Source of the DNA: Halomonas sp.
Lineage (GTDB): Bacteria; Pseudomonadota; Gammaproteobacteria; Pseudomonadales; Oleiphilaceae
NCBI GenBank assembly: GCA_007135745.1
Contig: SLIH01000281.1
Coordinates: 1 to 7,977 of the forward strand
Direction: 5' to 3'
DNA: 7,977 nucleotides
Position 1 is the stretch's first letter. Every line of letters starts with the position of its first letter. A program made the translations under genes and the position numbers. This document shows positions 6,461 to 7,977 of this stretch, piece by piece. The notes beneath the pieces are model-generated. The model was given only the letters and a program-made list of their open reading frames with translations, was not told the DNA's origin and searched no databases.

Positions 6461-7242
6461 TGCCGTCCCTGCAGATCGACAGCCTCTGTTTCGGTTACGG
6501 TAGCGAGGCCATGAATCGCCCCCTTTCTCTGGAAGCCCATGCCGGAGAATTCTGGGCGGTGCTGGGTGAGAACGGGGTTGGTAAGAGTACCCTGATGGCT
6601 ACCCTCGCTGGCTTGCGCCGGCCTGTTGCCGGGCATGCATTTGTCGACGGAGTGAGCCTCTCACGCATGCCGCGCAAGGTGCTGGCCCGGCGGCTGGGAC
6701 TGCTGCTTCAGCATGTGGATGTGTCTTTCCCCTATTCGGTGCGAGAAACAGTCAGTGCCGGTCGTTATGCGCACCGTCCTCCCTGGAGTCCGTTGACCCG
6801 GAAGGACCGCGAAATAGTCGACTGGGCGCTCAGCCAGACGGGTCTGCAGGCTCTGGCTGAGCGCCGGGCGGATCAGCTCTCCGGGGGAGAGCAGCGCCGG
6901 GCGGCGATAGCGACGCTGCTCGCTCAGCAGCCAGGTGTCATGCTACTGGACGAGCCGGTCAACCATCTGGATGTTCGCCACGAGGTGGAGCTCATGACCC
7001 ATTTTCGCGACTATGCCAGCCAGGGCGGCGTCGTGATGGTTTCCCTGCACGATGTTAACCTTGCCAGCCAATACGCGGACCGGCTCCTGCTGCTCTACCC
7101 GGACGGGGACTGGGAGCTGGGCGAGCCCGATACCCTGCTCAGCGAAGAGCGCCTGCAGCGGCTCTACGGGGTGCCCCTGCACGCGGTGGGCTCCCATGAG
7201 TACCGCTTCTGGGTGCCGCTGGGCAAACCGAAACGGCGATAG
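6460..7242 (+). CDS. btuD: Vitamin B12 (corrinoid) ABC transporter ATP-binding protein
   Basis: Cytoplasmic ATPase subunit that drives import through BtuC; 260 residues from the ATG at 6460. The complete nucleotide-binding set is visible: Walker A GENGVGKS (36-43), Q-loop glutamine Q84 in LLLQHVDV, signature LSGGE (140-144), Walker B VMLLDEP (160-166) with catalytic E165, D-loop NHLD (168-171) and switch histidine H197 in SLHDVNLA. This layout, with the long segment between Q-loop and signature and the C-terminal LQRLYGVPL stretch, matches the FecE/BtuD/HmuV group. Its start overlaps the btuC stop, and cobU starts five bases after its own stop, so the three genes form one unit. Specificity for corrinoids is inferred from cobU. 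Confidence 0.88.
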   Translation: MPSLQIDSLCFGYGSEAMNRPLSLEAHAGEFWAVLGENGVGKSTLMATLAGLRRPVAGHAFVDGVSLSRMPRKVLARRLGLLLQHVDVSFPYSVRETVSAGRYAHRPPWSPLTRKDREIVDWALSQTGLQALAERRADQLSGGEQRRAAIATLLAQQPGVMLLDEPVNHLDVRHEVELMTHFRDYASQGGVVMVSLHDVNLASQYADRLLLLYPDGDWELGEPDTLLSEERLQRLYGVPLHAVGSHEYRFWVPLGKPKRR

Positions 7243-7247
7243 AGAGC

Positions 7248-7778
7248 ATGAGCAAAACCCTGATTCTTGGAGGCATCCGTTCCGGCAAGAGCGCCCTGGC
7301 CGAATCCCAGGCCAGGGCGGCCCAGGGGCCGGTCATCTATGTGGCCACCGCAACCGCGGGTGATGGTGAAATGACCCAGCGTATTGCCCGGCACCAGGCG
7401 CGCCGGCCCGAGAATTGGGGGCTGGTGGAGGAACCGCGGGATCTGGCCGCCGTGCTCAGGCGCCACCACGGCGAGGCGTCCTGCCTGCTGATCGACTGCA
7501 TGAGCCTTTGGCTGAGTAATCTTCTGATGGACGAGTCCTCGCTGGAAGCCCAGTGCGATGCCTTTATTCAGGCGTTGGAAGATTATCCGGGCTCCGTCGT
7601 TATTGTCAGCAACGAAGTGGGGCTGGGGATTATCGGCATGGATGCGCTGACGCGGCGCTTCTGCGATGAACTCGGCTGGCTCAATCAGGCCCTGGCGCGG
7701 CGCTGCGATAACGTTGCCATGAGTGTGGCCGGACTGCCTATGGTGCTTAAGGGGCAGTTGCCAGCCAACACCCTGTAG
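7248..7778 (+). CDS. cobU: Bifunctional adenosylcobinamide kinase / adenosylcobinamide-phosphate guanylyltransferase
   Basis: Cytosolic enzyme (CobU in enterics, CobP in Pseudomonas) that phosphorylates adenosylcobinamide and then transfers GMP to give adenosyl-GDP-cobinamide, the activated form used by cobalamin synthase. It has 176 residues, the normal size. GGIRSGKS (8-15) is the P-loop, usually GGARSGKS. YVATATAGDGEM (31-42) and RIARHQARRP (45-54) are family blocks; H49 lies in the region of the histidine that receives GMP in Salmonella CobU, though my alignment by eye cannot prove it is the same residue. LIDCMSLWLSNLL and IVSNEVGLGI complete the fold. The ATG lies 5 bases after btuD with a weak AGAGAG site, so coupling is likely. 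Its stop lies inside a hairpin shared with the convergent phosphatase gene. An inverted repeat covers codons 15-24. Confidence 0.95.
   Translation: MSKTLILGGIRSGKSALAESQARAAQGPVIYVATATAGDGEMTQRIARHQARRPENWGLVEEPRDLAAVLRRHHGEASCLLIDCMSLWLSNLLMDESSLEAQCDAFIQALEDYPGSVVIVSNEVGLGIIGMDALTRRFCDELGWLNQALARRCDNVAMSVAGLPMVLKGQLPANTL
7292..7319. repeat. Perfect 10-bp inverted repeat inside the start of cobU
   Basis: CGCCCTGGCC (7292-7301) and GGCCAGGGCG (7310-7319) are exact reverse complements around an eight-base spacer. In mRNA this would be a very stable hairpin beginning 44 bases after the cobU A of ATG, just past the P-loop codons. Confidence 0.8.
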
Positions 7779-7800
7779 GCAAATGCACGCGCCTACGGGG
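7771..7800. terminator. Shared hairpin spanning the stop codons of cobU and the convergent gene
   Basis: Bases 7771-7780 pair with 7791-7800 (nine Watson-Crick pairs and one T-G wobble) around a ten-base loop. The cobU TAG (7776-7778) pairs exactly with the antisense of the opposing TAG (7793-7795). The position between convergent genes suggests a bidirectional transcript end. Neither side has a T-run, so intrinsic termination is unproven. Confidence 0.5.
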
Positions 7801-7977
7801 CGCTTCCCGGCACGCCGTGACTGACCAGCGCACTCATCCACTCATCCCCGGCCCGGTCCAGGCGAATGCGGGTGCGACAGGCGTAGGGCACCATCATGAC
7901 GCCCAGGGAATGGGTCAGCGGAATTCCCATGGCCGCCCCGGTAATCATGCGAATGACGCCTCCGTGACAGACCAGCA
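7793..7977 (-). CDS. cobC: Histidine phosphatase family protein, probable CobC-type alpha-ribazole phosphatase (C-terminal end)
   Basis: Only the last 60 residues and the stop are inside the window; the start and the first catalytic RHG motif lie off the right edge. The visible part begins LVCHGGVIRMITGAAMG, which carries the second catalytic histidine of the histidine phosphatase (phosphoglycerate mutase-like) superfamily. It continues with PLTHSLGVMMVPYACRTRI, matching the usual final strand. CobC removes the phosphate from alpha-ribazole 5'-phosphate or adenosylcobalamin 5'-phosphate at the end of cobamide assembly. That specific role is inferred from the convergent btuC-btuD-cobU unit; by sequence alone it could be another small-molecule phosphatase. 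It is probably the last gene of a leftward unit. The stops of the two convergent genes are 14 bases apart. Confidence 0.8.
   Translation of the reverse strand, partial: LVCHGGVIRMITGAAMGIPLTHSLGVMMVPYACRTRIRLDRAGDEWMSALVSHGVPGSAP

Overview
The window reads as a stretch of ordinary chromosome from a fairly GC-rich gammaproteobacterium of the Pseudomonas/Marinobacter type. The evidence is the tight divergent block yggS-proC-yggT / pilT-pilU, which is familiar from pseudomonads, the very close match of the PilT and PilU motifs and lengths to the P. aeruginosa proteins, and dense coding with short gaps. The genus is an inference. I see no insertion sequence, phage gene, tRNA, rRNA, CRISPR array or other sign of recent transfer.

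Layout, left to right. (1) Positions 1-706, minus strand: the N-terminal part of a dynamin-family GTPase whose C-terminus lies off the left edge. (2) Positions 707-969: a 263-base gap with no convincing gene, holding a 9-bp hairpin just past yggT and a small AT-rich palindrome. (3) Positions 970-3137, minus strand: yggS, proC and yggT, transcribed leftward as a probable operon (5 bases between yggS and proC, 60 between proC and yggT). (4) Positions 3138-3250: a divergent control region. (5) Positions 3251-5432, plus strand: pilT and pilU, the retraction ATPases of the type IV pilus. (6) Positions 5498-7778, plus strand: btuC, btuD and cobU, coupled genes for corrinoid uptake and the first steps of cobinamide salvage. 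(7) Positions 7793-7977, minus strand: the C-terminal end of a histidine phosphatase, probably the CobC-type alpha-ribazole phosphatase, converging on cobU.

How the genes work together. PilT and PilU depolymerise the type IV pilus for twitching motility and DNA uptake. YggS keeps pyridoxal phosphate balanced, ProC makes proline, and YggT is a small membrane protein that commonly travels with them. BtuC and BtuD form the inner-membrane half of a vitamin B12/cobinamide importer, and CobU activates imported cobinamide. The converging CobC-like enzyme would act in the later nucleotide-loop assembly, so the right third of the window is a cobamide uptake and salvage locus. No periplasmic binding protein (BtuF) and no cobalamin riboswitch are visible next to btuC.

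I did not find a convincing undescribed system. The points most worth a second look are the truncated dynamin-like GTPase, the break in conserved gene order on both sides of the yggT-pilU block, a hairpin in which the two convergent stop codons pair with each other, and a strong GC-rich inverted repeat early inside cobU.
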